20,575 nt of DNA from Deltaproteobacteria bacterium (GTDB lineage: Bacteria; Desulfobacterota; Anaeroferrophillalia; Anaeroferrophillales; Tharpellaceae). Made by a program: the position numbers and the translations under genes. The stretch is from the NCBI GenBank assembly GCA_030640695.1, contig DAOWIX010000078.1, positions 1 to 20,575 of the forward strand. The letters run 5' to 3'. The notes under the pieces were generated by a model, which worked only from the letters and a program-made list of their open reading frames with translations, searched no databases and was not told the DNA's origin. Shown here one piece after another: positions 7,015-14,464 of the stretch (within the stretch, counting starts at the first letter, position 1; every line of letters begins with the position of its first letter).

Positions 7015-7039
7015 ACAGGTTCAGTTTAACTGATATAAA
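7011..7039 (+). promoter_or_regulatory. Promoter of the panBCD leader, with a palindrome in its spacer
   Basis: TTGAAC (7011-7016), 17 bp, TATAAA (7034-7039) is a good sigma-70-type promoter overlapping the stop codon of the upstream gene. Another TATAAT follows at 7045-7050. The spacer contains TCAGTT-T-AACTGA (7021-7033), a perfect palindrome with a single central base, well placed for a repressor. Confidence 0.6.
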
Positions 7040-7045
7040 AAAAAT

Positions 7046-7182
7046 ATAATCCCGTCGTGTTTTTAAGATGATTAAAACTCGACACCGCTTGGATCTTCCA
7101 AAAAGCGAAGACTGAGACGGCCGGACTTAATTACTTAACGTAGCTGCGTTCTGATTGGCTTAGCCATTCTTTATGCTGTCAT
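7046..7182 (+). promoter_or_regulatory. Structured leader upstream of panB (possible riboswitch or attenuator)
   Basis: This stretch lies between the promoter at 7011-7039 and the terminator at 7183-7216. It has no open frame of note but several possible stems: GTCG...CGAC around TTTTAA/TTAAAA (7054-7085), CGCTTGGA pairing with TCCAA...AGCG with bulged adenines (about 7087-7108), and two small stems near 7138-7172. The known pan motif RNA lies upstream of pantothenate genes in some bacteria, including deltaproteobacteria, and is a hairpin with bulged adenines. The bulged-A hairpin here is suggestive, but I cannot confirm the consensus. A small independent RNA is the alternative. Confidence 0.4.
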
Positions 7183-7216
7183 AAGCCCGCCTCTCTTTAC
7201 GAGGTGGGCTTTTTTT
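7183..7216 (+). terminator. Intrinsic terminator in the panB leader
   Basis: AAGCCCGCCTC and GAGGTGGGCTT form an 11-bp stem with one G-T pair, a 7-nt loop and seven Ts. It ends only 26 bp before the panB start, so any transcript from the upstream promoter must read through it to express panB. It could also simply end the kinase-gene transcript. Confidence 0.9.
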
Positions 7217-7242
7217 ATTTTAATTTCAAGGAAAATAAATTC

Positions 7243-8034
7243 ATGGCAAAACCAGTCAGCACAACCAGCCTTATCGAAATGAAGAAAAAGGGTGAAAAGA
7301 TCACCATGGTCACCGGTTATGACTACCCTTTCGCCCGCCTTCTGGATCAGAGCCAAATCGACACCATTCTGGTTGGTGATTCAGTCGGGGTTGTGGTCGC
7401 CGGGTACAAAGATACTCTGCCGGTAACTGTTGATGAAATGATCTACCATGGCCGAGCCGTGGTTCGCGGCACGGAGCATGCTCTGGTAATTATCGATCTT
7501 CCTTTCATGAGTTATCAGGTGAGCATCGAGGATGCTAAATTTCAGGCCGGACGAATCATGAAAGAGACCGGGGCTGGAGCCGTCAAACTCGAAGGTGGCA
7601 TCACCATGCAAGAGACCATCAAAGCTTTAGTTGATATCGGCATTCCGGTCTGCGCTCATATTGGCCTGACCCCACAGGCGGTCAACCAACTGGGCGGCTT
7701 TAAGGTTCAACGAGAAAAAGAACGCCTTATCAAAGATGCCCAGGCGGTTGCGCAAGCCGGGGCTTTTGCCGTGGTCATAGAGTGCGTCCCAACCGATATT
7801 GCCACCGAGATCAGTCAATCAATTGAGATCCCGACTATCGGTATCGGTGCCGGCCCCGGCTGTGATGGCCAGGTTCTGGTTCTCCACGACATGCTCACCC
7901 TCTTTGACCGTTTTCGACCATCGTTTGTCAAACAGTATGCCGATTTAGGCCAGGAAACCCGAAAAGCCCTCGAAAACTATAGCCGCGAAGTAAAAGATGG
8001 TTCTTTCCCGGGGCCTGAACACTCATTTAGTTAA
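7243..8034 (+). CDS. panB: 3-methyl-2-oxobutanoate hydroxymethyltransferase (ketopantoate hydroxymethyltransferase)
   Basis: PanB transfers a hydroxymethyl group from methylene-tetrahydrofolate to alpha-ketoisovalerate, the first committed step of pantothenate and CoA synthesis. The ATG at 7243 (AAGGA, 10 nt upstream) gives 263 aa, the standard length; an upstream in-frame start at 7204 lies within the terminator and is rejected. Mg2+ ligands are visible as Asp46 (ILVGDSVGV), Asp85 (IIDLPF) and Glu117 (VKLEGG). The catalytic-base Glu180 is in FAVVIECVP, and HIGLTPQ (139-145) and IGIGAGPGCDGQVLV are family signatures. panC starts 28 bp after its stop and panD follows, so panBCD is one operon. 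Confidence 0.97.
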   Translation: MAKPVSTTSLIEMKKKGEKITMVTGYDYPFARLLDQSQIDTILVGDSVGVVVAGYKDTLPVTVDEMIYHGRAVVRGTEHALVIIDLPFMSYQVSIEDAKFQAGRIMKETGAGAVKLEGGITMQETIKALVDIGIPVCAHIGLTPQAVNQLGGFKVQREKERLIKDAQAVAQAGAFAVVIECVPTDIATEISQSIEIPTIGIGAGPGCDGQVLVLHDMLTLFDRFRPSFVKQYADLGQETRKALENYSREVKDGSFPGPEHSFS

Positions 8035-8062
8035 TTTCACACACTTAAAGTTTACTTTAATT

Positions 8063-8917
8063 ATGCAGCAGATAGAAAGCAGTAAAGAGATTCAGGCGTT
8101 TGCCCTTGAAAGCCGCCGTGCCGGGAAAAGTATCGCCCTGGTCCCGACCATGGGCTTCCTCCACGACGGACACCTGGAACTGATGCACAAGGCCCGAGCC
8201 CAAGCCGATCTGGTTATCGTCTCAATCTTTATCAATCCGATCCAGTTCGGCCCCAACGAAGACCTTGACCGTTATCCGCAAGATCTTGAAGGAGATCTTA
8301 ATAAATGCCGCGCCGTCGGTGTTGACATCGTCTTTACTCCGACCCGACAAGCTCTCTACCCGGAATCTTTTCAGACCTCGGTTGAAGTCACTAAAATCAC
8401 CAAATGTCTTTGCGGAGCCGGACGGCCAACCCACTTTCAAGGGGTCACCACGGTCGTCAGTAAGCTCTTCAACCTGACCCTGCCGGATACAGCTTTTTTC
8501 GGAGAAAAAGATTTCCAACAGTTGGCCGTTATCCGGCGCATGGTCACCGACTTAAGTTTTCCCATTAAAATTATCGGCGTACCGATTGTCAGGGAGAGTG
8601 ATGGCTTGGCCATGAGCTCCCGCAACGCCTATCTCCCAACCAAAGAGCGAAAAGAAGCATCTGGCATCTTCGCAGCCCTCTCCCACGCCCAAAACCTCTA
8701 CAAACAAGGTCACAAAGAGAGCGAAGAGCTCGGCCAAGCGGTTCTCAAACAACTTGGAGAAAAAATAGAGAGCCCTTTTCAGGTTGAATATATCAAGATA
8801 TACGATGCCTGGAACCTGACCGAAATTAGCGGCTTGATCACCACACCCGCAGTGCTGCTGATCGCCGTCCATCTGGCTGGTACCCGCTTAATTGACAACC
8901 TCCTCCTGGAAAACTAA
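8063..8917 (+). CDS. panC: Pantothenate synthetase (pantoate-beta-alanine ligase)
   Basis: PanC joins pantoate and beta-alanine through a pantoyl-adenylate, the last step of pantothenate synthesis. The start at 8063 gives 284 aa, the usual length, beginning MQQIESSKEIQAF; an open extension back to 7997 overlaps panB and is not conserved. The nucleotidyltransferase signature PTMGFLHDGH places HxGH at residues 34-37, FGEKDFQQL (146-154) is the second family motif, and AMSSRN (183-188) is the KMSKS-like loop. The ribosome site is weak (only AAAG near), so translation may depend on coupling to panB. Its substrate beta-alanine is made by the product of the next gene, panD. Confidence 0.97.
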   Translation: MQQIESSKEIQAFALESRRAGKSIALVPTMGFLHDGHLELMHKARAQADLVIVSIFINPIQFGPNEDLDRYPQDLEGDLNKCRAVGVDIVFTPTRQALYPESFQTSVEVTKITKCLCGAGRPTHFQGVTTVVSKLFNLTLPDTAFFGEKDFQQLAVIRRMVTDLSFPIKIIGVPIVRESDGLAMSSRNAYLPTKERKEASGIFAALSHAQNLYKQGHKESEELGQAVLKQLGEKIESPFQVEYIKIYDAWNLTEISGLITTPAVLLIAVHLAGTRLIDNLLLEN

Positions 8918-8956
8918 CGCGGGCGTTACCCGCAAGTAAGTACTTTTATCAGAACA
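8914..8956 (+). repeat. Short intergenic repeat with hairpin, copy 2
   Basis: It begins at the panC stop codon and matches 3248-3290 at about 33 of 43 positions. GCGGG-CGTTA-CCCGC forms a perfect 5-bp stem. In both places the repeat follows directly on a gene end, but its orientation relative to the gene is reversed at the first locus. Confidence 0.55.
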
Positions 8957-8957
8957 C

Positions 8958-8980
8958 CTTCTTGTTTATAAAACAAGAAG
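8958..8980 (+). promoter_or_regulatory. Perfect hairpin between panC and panD
   Basis: CTTCTTGTTT-ATA-AAACAAGAAG is a perfect 10-bp stem with a 3-nt loop. It has no T tract, so it is not a standard terminator. It may stabilise or separate the panBC and panD parts of the message, whose intergenic gap is 102 bp. Confidence 0.5.
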
Positions 8981-9019
8981 ATAACCCATAAGGCACTAAA
9001 TTAACCAAGGATCACAATC

Positions 9020-9382
9020 ATGCTATTAAATATGTTCAAAGGAAAACTCCATCGGGCGACGGTTACTGATGCCAACTTGTCCTATGAAGGCAGCATCACG
9101 ATCGACAAAACTTTGCTTGAAGCTTCCGGCATCCTCCCCTACGAGCAGGTGCAGGTCTACAACCTGACTAATGGTGCCCGTTTTACGACCTACGTCATCG
9201 AAGGTGATTATGACAATGGCGAGATCTGTATCAATGGAGCCGCAGCTCGACTGGCTCGTAAAGGTGATATGGTAATCATCGCCGCCTACGTTATGATGAG
9301 CGAAGATGAAGCTAAAAAATACTCCCCGAAAAACATCTTAGTTGACAGTAACAACCGAATCGTCAACCAATCCGTCAAATAA
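9020..9382 (+). CDS. panD: Aspartate 1-decarboxylase, pyruvoyl-dependent
   Basis: PanD makes beta-alanine, the partner substrate of PanC. The 120-aa proenzyme cleaves itself between Gly24 and Ser25 to create the pyruvoyl cofactor; YEGSITID at residues 22-29 shows the site at the same numbering as in E. coli, which supports the start at 9020 rather than the ATG four codons later. The neighbourhood GKLHRATVTDANL (8-20) and NGARFTTYVI and NGAAARLARKGD are all family signatures, Tyr58-type context included. AAGGA lies 8 nt upstream. It is the third gene of the panBCD operon and is followed by a strong terminator at 9427-9464. Confidence 0.97.
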   Translation: MLLNMFKGKLHRATVTDANLSYEGSITIDKTLLEASGILPYEQVQVYNLTNGARFTTYVIEGDYDNGEICINGAAARLARKGDMVIIAAYVMMSEDEAKKYSPKNILVDSNNRIVNQSVK

Positions 9383-9426
9383 AAAACCTCCCCCAAGCAA
9401 ATCCACCGGCCCAACCTACAACCAAG

Positions 9427-9464
9427 AAAGCCCCTTCACTTGCAGCTACAAGTGAAGGGGCTTT
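9427..9464 (+). terminator. Bidirectional terminator between panD and rpsU
   Basis: A perfect 16-bp stem (AAAGCCCCTTCACTTG / CAAGTGAAGGGGCTTT) with a 6-nt loop, followed by T-rich sequence on the plus strand and TTTCTT on the minus strand. It separates the convergent panD and rpsU genes. Confidence 0.93.
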
Positions 9465-9488
9465 TATTGTATTTTATAGCAATTTAGC

Positions 9489-9680
9489 TTACTGCATGCC
9501 AAAACGTCTCTTCTTGGCTTGTCGCTTTAAAGCTTCTGCATGTTTCTTTTTTTTGCGCACACTCGGTTTCTCGTAGTGCCGTCTTTTTTTCAGTTCCCGA
9601 AACAGACCCGATTTATTGAGTTTGTTCTTAAGAATTTTAATCGCCTTTTCGACATCATTGTCGATTACCTTGATTTCCAT
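9489..9680 (-). CDS. rpsU: 30S ribosomal protein bS21
   Basis: The 63-aa product is a typical bS21: MEIKVIDND at the start, EKAIKILKNKLNKSG in the middle and a highly basic tail (KPSVRKKKKHAEALKRQAKKRR). bS21 binds the 30S platform near the anti-Shine-Dalgarno region and helps initiation. The start has GGGA 5 nt upstream. It is transcribed from its own consensus-like promoter (9808-9836) with a leader of about 120 nt, and may also receive read-through from the HD-domain gene upstream. Confidence 0.97.
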   Translation of the reverse strand: MEIKVIDNDVEKAIKILKNKLNKSGLFRELKKRRHYEKPSVRKKKKHAEALKRQAKKRRFGMQ

Positions 9681-9754
9681 CTAAATCCCTTCTTTCTCAA
9701 TAATATTAAAAACTTATATCCCATTTGCGGGGTTTTATAGACAACTATAGAAAA

Positions 9755-9775
9755 GAGACGCACGTTTGCCGTCTC
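9755..9775 (-). terminator. Terminator-like hairpin in the rpsU leader
   Basis: On the minus strand GAGACG and CGTCTC pair across a 9-nt loop and are followed by TTTTCT. It lies 25-45 nt into the rpsU transcript and 74 bp before the start codon, so it would act as an attenuator or as the end of the upstream operon. The stem is only 6 bp. Confidence 0.4.
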
Positions 9776-9807
9776 GATAAAAGCCTGGGTCGCGGGGCCG
9801 AAGAGGG

Positions 9808-9836
9808 TATATATTGCTTCAAGCAGATTATGTCAA
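9808..9836 (-). promoter_or_regulatory. Strong rpsU promoter inside the end of the HD-domain gene
   Basis: Reading the minus strand, TTGACA (9836-9831), 17 bp, TATATA (9813-9808). The -35 hexamer is formed by the last two sense codons (TTG ACA) of the upstream gene, whose TAA stop lies in the spacer. Confidence 0.75.
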
Positions 9837-10385
9837 TAAGTTTTTACCATGACAAAGTCGCAAAACCTCTTCAGGATGAAAATCAAGGCATTTAAAAATC
9901 TTTTTTTCGACAGCCAGAGTCAAACTTTCGAGATCTGCCAAGCGCGTCAGGGAAGGTGAATTTTTCCCATAACGACTCCTCAAGTCGAGCAGGCGTTCCG
10001 CAACCGTGACAATCTCGATATGACGTACACGTTTATCAGCGTAGTAGATAATCTCTTTGGCCACTACAGGACCGTCAAGATCAGTTTCAAGCCGAACATG
10101 ATTACGCACAATTTCGGCAATCTCCGGATAGCCTTCCAGATCAAGCCACTCAGCCCCAAGCCCGGCATGATCACGACCATTTCCAATCGAAGCCATCTTG
10201 GCAATATCGTGTAAAAGACCAGCACTCAAGAGAAGCTCCCGATTAAAATCGATGCCTTGAACGGCCAAGCCCTCTCCCAAACAAAGACTGATAATCGCCA
10301 CCTGCCGACTGTGCTCGACAATATGCTCAGGCACTTCATAGTGCTCAAGAAGCTTACAACAAGTATTATAATCAGGAATATTCAT
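9828..10385 (-). CDS. HD-domain metal-dependent phosphohydrolase
   Basis: The 185-aa protein has all ligands of the HD superfamily: His25 (EHSRQVA), His59-Asp60 (LLHDIAK), His73 (RDHAGLG), His96 (RNHV) and Asp117 (YADKRV). It is a single compact HD domain with no sensor or second domain. Such small HD proteins hydrolyse phosphomonoesters or nucleotides; YqeK-type Ap4A hydrolases are one possibility, but the usual nadD neighbour is absent, so the substrate is open. The ATG is 7 bp after the holA stop with no clear ribosome site, so it is likely translated by coupling. It belongs to the leuS-lptE-holA operon, and its last codons carry the -35 box of the rpsU promoter. Confidence 0.85.
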   Translation of the reverse strand: MNIPDYNTCCKLLEHYEVPEHIVEHSRQVAIISLCLGEGLAVQGIDFNRELLLSAGLLHDIAKMASIGNGRDHAGLGAEWLDLEGYPEIAEIVRNHVRLETDLDGPVVAKEIIYYADKRVRHIEIVTVAERLLDLRSRYGKNSPSLTRLADLESLTLAVEKKIFKCLDFHPEEVLRLCHGKNLLT

Positions 10386-10392
10386 AAATTTA

Positions 10393-11397
10393 TCATTTCA
10401 AAGCGGCCAATTTCAGCACCATACGTTCCAATATTATCGTTTTCGGCAACTTTGAGGTTTTGATTGCAAGGTCAGCATCCCGTAAAACTGCAAAGGCTTG
10501 GGCACAAGCCTTTGGACGCAATCTTTTGGCCTGATTAGCAAGTTTTTTGGCAACAAATGGCGGCACTTTCAAAGCTGATGCCAGACTCGAAGCCCCAACC
10601 CCACGATACTCCAGTGAAGTGGCACGACTCAAAAGTCGATATTGCCGGGCAACCATCGCCACAATAACCAACGCTTCAGTCCGGGCTCTCTGCAATGCAT
10701 CAAGAATGGTTAGTGCCGGCACCACCCGACCTTCACAGACAGCATCACCAAAAGCAAAGATATTACCCCCTCCACCATCGACTCCAAGGAGATCGACCAC
10801 CGCATGATCGATCTTGCCGCCAGAACCGACATAGAGGGCCATCTTCTCAAACTCCTGCTCCAGCAGAGGAAGGTTTGCCTCATGCAGATGAACCAGGGCC
10901 TCTAGCACCCTCCTGTCGACCCCAACAGATGCCGCCTGAGCCCGTTTGAGTAAACGCTGAATCACCTCGGCGGGCTTAAGTTTTTCACTTTTTACAGTAA
11001 TATATTTCTTCTTTAGCCTGGAGACTAGAATAGAGCGCCCATTCAGTTTGAAAGAGCTTAAAAAAAGGTGGGTAACAATCGAATTTGCTTCGGGCAGGGT
11101 TTCGATCCACGCGAGCAGTTTTTCCAGATCCGCTTTTTGATAACTATCAAGATTAGAGAGATGAACTATTTTGCGCTGGGCAAAGAGGGAGGGAGCCGTA
11201 GCCGTAACCAAAAAATCCTGCAAAGAAACTTGAGAACAATCATAAACTTCAAGCGTGTGCCCGCGATCAACCAGCCAAGCCAAACCCCGCTTCAGGAAGC
11301 CATGCGGATATCGCTCCTCACCATAGAGCAGACAACAGCCAAATGGAGCGTTGCTGTCGTCAGCCGCATAGAGAGCCTTTTCCAGAGATTTCAGCAT
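10393..11397 (-). CDS. holA: DNA polymerase III, delta subunit
   Basis: HolA is the clamp-loader subunit that opens the beta clamp. The 334-aa length is normal for the family. The order is typical: an N-terminal AAA+-like domain without a Walker A motif (CCLLYGEERYPHGFLKR), ITVKSEKLKPAEVIQRLLKRA at the domain border, EANLPLLEQEFEKMALYVG, then NIFAFGDAVCEG and the helical C-terminal collar domain containing ARQYRLL and LANQAKRL. It starts 12 bp after the stop of lptE, the conserved lptE-holA neighbour pair of Gram-negative bacteria, which supports the call because HolA sequences diverge strongly. Confidence 0.9.
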   Translation of the reverse strand: MLKSLEKALYAADDSNAPFGCCLLYGEERYPHGFLKRGLAWLVDRGHTLEVYDCSQVSLQDFLVTATAPSLFAQRKIVHLSNLDSYQKADLEKLLAWIETLPEANSIVTHLFLSSFKLNGRSILVSRLKKKYITVKSEKLKPAEVIQRLLKRAQAASVGVDRRVLEALVHLHEANLPLLEQEFEKMALYVGSGGKIDHAVVDLLGVDGGGGNIFAFGDAVCEGRVVPALTILDALQRARTEALVIVAMVARQYRLLSRATSLEYRGVGASSLASALKVPPFVAKKLANQAKRLRPKACAQAFAVLRDADLAIKTSKLPKTIILERMVLKLAALK

Positions 11398-11409
11398 GGA
11401 CCACTCAAA

Positions 11410-11937
11410 TCAGAAATCAGTGAAGAGACCATCATGTATATTCTCAGCCAACACTTGGCTGGCCCGCTTTAACGCCGCCTGTTTACGCCGATCAATCGTG
11501 AGGGGCTCATCAACGGCCTTATACTCTTCAACTTCTTGCATTGCTGAACGACGCCAGAAAACCTGCTGACTGCGAGCCTCGGTTGCCACGACATCAATCG
11601 TCATGATAACTCGATATTCGTAGGTTTTATCATCGGGAGAGTAGGATATTGCATAGTTTTCAATCGCAGCAATCGTCCCCGTGATCAAGAGATCGGCATC
11701 AACAGCTGCAACCACCTGCAAATTTTTACTGCGCGCAAATTCACCAACCAGAGCATCACAAAGGTCGTTCTCGACTCGACCTTCAATGGTTTTGTTAGCA
11801 AATGGTAGAATAGCCACCTTTCTCAGATCTTCACGCAACTCCCCGGTACCACGCAAACGGTATCCGCAACCGGAGATGAGAAGGAGCAAAAGCAGTAGAA
11901 TAACAAATGGAAAATATTTTTTCTGCCTGGAAGGCAT
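11410..11937 (-). CDS. lptE: LPS-assembly lipoprotein LptE
   Basis: LptE is the outer-membrane lipoprotein that plugs the LptD barrel and helps insert lipopolysaccharide. The product (175 aa from the ATG at 11937; a TTG just before it is less likely) has a basic N-terminus, a leucine-rich signal segment and the lipobox LISGC, giving a lipidated Cys at residue 24. GCGYRLRGTGEL directly after it is the LptE (LPS-assembly lipoprotein) hallmark, followed by VAILPFANKTIEGRVEN. AGGAG lies 8 nt upstream. The position between leuS and holA is the conserved one. It shows that the organism has an LPS-type outer membrane. Confidence 0.92.
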   Translation of the reverse strand: MPSRQKKYFPFVILLLLLLLISGCGYRLRGTGELREDLRKVAILPFANKTIEGRVENDLCDALVGEFARSKNLQVVAAVDADLLITGTIAAIENYAISYSPDDKTYEYRVIMTIDVVATEARSQQVFWRRSAMQEVEEYKAVDEPLTIDRRKQAALKRASQVLAENIHDGLFTDF

Positions 11938-11958
11938 CAAGTTTTCTCCTGTAAGGCA

Positions 11959-14445
11959 CTAAACAACAATATTGACCAATTTATTGGGCACCACAATAAC
12001 CTTACGCAGGGCCTTGTCACCAATATGTTTTTGTACTTTTTCACTGACAAGCGCAAGTTTTTGCACCTCATCCTGAGCCATATCAAGAGCTACGGTCAAA
12101 CGTTCCCTGACCTTGCCGTTAATCTGGACCACGACCACGACCGTATCCTCAATCAGCGATTCGGGATCAGCAACCGGCACCGGCACATAGCTCACACCCT
12201 TATCATTGCCAAACTCCTCCCAGAGCTCTTCACAGATATGGGGCACGATCGGGGATAAGAGCAGAACCACGGTTTCAAAAGCCTCACGCAACAAAGCCGC
12301 CAGAACTTTATCAGCCCGGGCGGTCTCAATATCATAAGTTTTCAGTTCGTTGACAAGTTCCATGACCGCACTGATCGCCGTATTAAAATGCATACGATCC
12401 TCAATGTCGACCCGCACCCGGGCAATCGTCTGGTGAGTTTTACGGCGCAGGCCACTATAGGCCGCAGGCACTTCGGCCATCGTTCCGGAAAAAGCCTCGA
12501 CCTCTCTTAAAACCGGTAATAAAGCATGAACCAGACGCCATAGTCGATTAAGAAAACGATAGCCCCCCTCAACGCCCTGGTCATTCCACTCAAGGTCAAG
12601 TTCAGGAGGTGAGGCAAAGAGGCTGAAGATGCGAGCCGTATCGGCACCGTATCTCTTGATCAAGGCGTTGGGATCGACGACATTGCCTTTCGACTTTGAC
12701 ATCTTGGCACCATCTTTGATAACCATTCCCTGAGTCAGAAGCCGGGTGAAGGGCTCGGAAAAATCAATATAACCAAGATCCCGCAAGACCCTGGTAAAAA
12801 AACGTGAATAGAGAAGATGCAAGATGGCGTGTTCAATGCCGCCGATATAGTGATCCACCGGCAACCAGCGATCAACGGCAGATTTTTCTAAAGGTCCATC
12901 TTCATAGTTCGCACAGGCATAACGCATATAGTACCAGGATGATTCAACAAAAGTATCCATGGTATCGGTCTCGCGCTTTGCCGGGATTCCACAACGCGGA
13001 CAAATGGTATTTACAAAGCTCTCAACCTTGGCCAACGGTGAACCACCACTACCGCCAAGTTCAACATCTTCAGGCAAACGCACCGGCAGATCTTTTTCCG
13101 GAACCGGAACAACCCCGCAAGCATCGCAATAGATCACCGGAATCGGCGTCCCCCAATAACGCTGCCGAGAAACCCCCCAGTCGCGCAGACGATAGGTTAT
13201 CGCTTTTTTGCCGATCCCTTTCTCGGTCAAGTGAACGGCGATCAGGTCAAGCGCCTTGCGGTTTTCACAACCGTCAAAAGCAGCCGAATTAACCAACTTA
13301 CCCTCACCGGTAAAAGCTTCGCTCATAAGGTCGGGATCAAGCAGTTCGCCCTCAGACTGAATAACCACCACGATCGGCAGATCATACATTTTGGCAAATT
13401 CAAAATCGCGCTGATCATGGGCCGGAACCGCCATCACGGCCCCGGTTCCGTAACCGGAGAGAACAAAATTAGCGAGATAGATCGGCATCTTGCAACCGGT
13501 TAAGGGATTAATGCAGTAACTTCCGGTAAAGACACCCTCTTTTTCGAGCTGTACCTCCCGATCGCTGGGCGCTTCCTGAAGCCGCATCTTTTCGATAAAA
13601 GCGGCAACCACCGCCTCCTGCCCGGTCCCTTGGGCAAGCTCTGCCGCCAGAGGATGATCGGGTGCCAAACTCATAAAGGTAGCACCAAAAAGGGTATCCT
13701 GCCGGGTCGTAAAAACGGAAATTTTGCAATCCCGATCGGCTACAGCAAAATCGATCTCAGCCCCAACACTCTTGCCGATCCAGTTTTTCTGCATGGTAAT
13801 GACACGCTCCGGCCACCCCCCCTGCAGATCATCACAACCGGCTAAAAGTTCTTCGGCATAATCAGTAATCTTGAAAAACCACTGGCTTAAATCTTTATCT
13901 TCAGTCTCTTTGCCACAACGCCAGCAACAGCCATTCTCAACCTGTTCATTGGCGAGAACGGTCTGACAATCTTCACACCAGTTGACCTTGGATTTCTTCT
14001 TGTAAACCAGTCCTTTTTCCAACATCTGGGTAAAAAAGAGTTGTTCCCAACGATAGTAAGAGGGGTCACAGGTCGCCAACTCACGATCCCAATCATAACT
14101 GAACCCCATGCGCTGCAACTGAGTCCGCATCTCATCAATATTACGGCTCGTCCAGGCTGCCGGATGAACCTTGTTGGCAATCGCTGCATTTTCTGCCGGC
14201 ATGCCAAAAGCATCCCAACCCATGGGGTGGAGGACATCGCGCCCCAACATGCGCTGATAGCGGGCCACAACATCACCAATCGAATAGTTGCGGACATGCC
14301 CCATATGGATCTTTCCGGAAGGATAGGGAAACATCTCGAGAAGATAGTATTTTTCACCACCTTGACCGGTAGCAAAGGTTTTCTCTTCAAGCCAGCGGGC
14401 CTGCCATTTTTTTTCTATTGAGTGAGGATTGTAGTCTGAATTCAT
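11959..14445 (-). CDS. leuS: Leucyl-tRNA synthetase
   Basis: The start at 14445 (AGGA 6 nt upstream) gives 828 aa beginning MNSDYNPHSIEKKWQ, the normal bacterial LeuRS opening; longer in-frame extensions reach back into the dksA gene and are rejected. The class I signature HMGH is at residues 47-50 (in YPSGKIHMGHVRNYSIGD) and KMSKS at about 580-584. The large insertion contains the CP1 editing domain, whose threonine-rich site is visible as TTRQDTLFGATF. Two Cys pairs (CEDCQTV and CCWRCG) fit the zinc-binding region. PMGWDAFGMPAENAAI is also diagnostic. It follows the dksA-like gene by 19 bp and precedes lptE by 21 bp. Confidence 0.98.
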   Translation of the reverse strand: MNSDYNPHSIEKKWQARWLEEKTFATGQGGEKYYLLEMFPYPSGKIHMGHVRNYSIGDVVARYQRMLGRDVLHPMGWDAFGMPAENAAIANKVHPAAWTSRNIDEMRTQLQRMGFSYDWDRELATCDPSYYRWEQLFFTQMLEKGLVYKKKSKVNWCEDCQTVLANEQVENGCCWRCGKETEDKDLSQWFFKITDYAEELLAGCDDLQGGWPERVITMQKNWIGKSVGAEIDFAVADRDCKISVFTTRQDTLFGATFMSLAPDHPLAAELAQGTGQEAVVAAFIEKMRLQEAPSDREVQLEKEGVFTGSYCINPLTGCKMPIYLANFVLSGYGTGAVMAVPAHDQRDFEFAKMYDLPIVVVIQSEGELLDPDLMSEAFTGEGKLVNSAAFDGCENRKALDLIAVHLTEKGIGKKAITYRLRDWGVSRQRYWGTPIPVIYCDACGVVPVPEKDLPVRLPEDVELGGSGGSPLAKVESFVNTICPRCGIPAKRETDTMDTFVESSWYYMRYACANYEDGPLEKSAVDRWLPVDHYIGGIEHAILHLLYSRFFTRVLRDLGYIDFSEPFTRLLTQGMVIKDGAKMSKSKGNVVDPNALIKRYGADTARIFSLFASPPELDLEWNDQGVEGGYRFLNRLWRLVHALLPVLREVEAFSGTMAEVPAAYSGLRRKTHQTIARVRVDIEDRMHFNTAISAVMELVNELKTYDIETARADKVLAALLREAFETVVLLLSPIVPHICEELWEEFGNDKGVSYVPVPVADPESLIEDTVVVVVQINGKVRERLTVALDMAQDEVQKLALVSEKVQKHIGDKALRKVIVVPNKLVNIVV

Positions 14446-14464
14446 CTTTTGTCCTGTTTGCGGT

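Noticed and set aside
7204..7242. Earlier start for PanB
   Set aside because: The extension would be translated from the terminator T tract; the ATG at 7243 has AAGGA and fits the family length.
7997..8062. N-terminal extension of PanC overlapping panB
   Set aside because: Family members start close to MQQIESSKEI, and the extension lies in panB coding sequence.
8958..8980. Terminator between panC and panD
   Set aside because: The perfect stem lacks a T tract on either strand.
10800..10949. Proline/histidine-rich plus-strand frames over holA and leuS
   Set aside because: They are antisense shadows of strongly conserved minus-strand genes.
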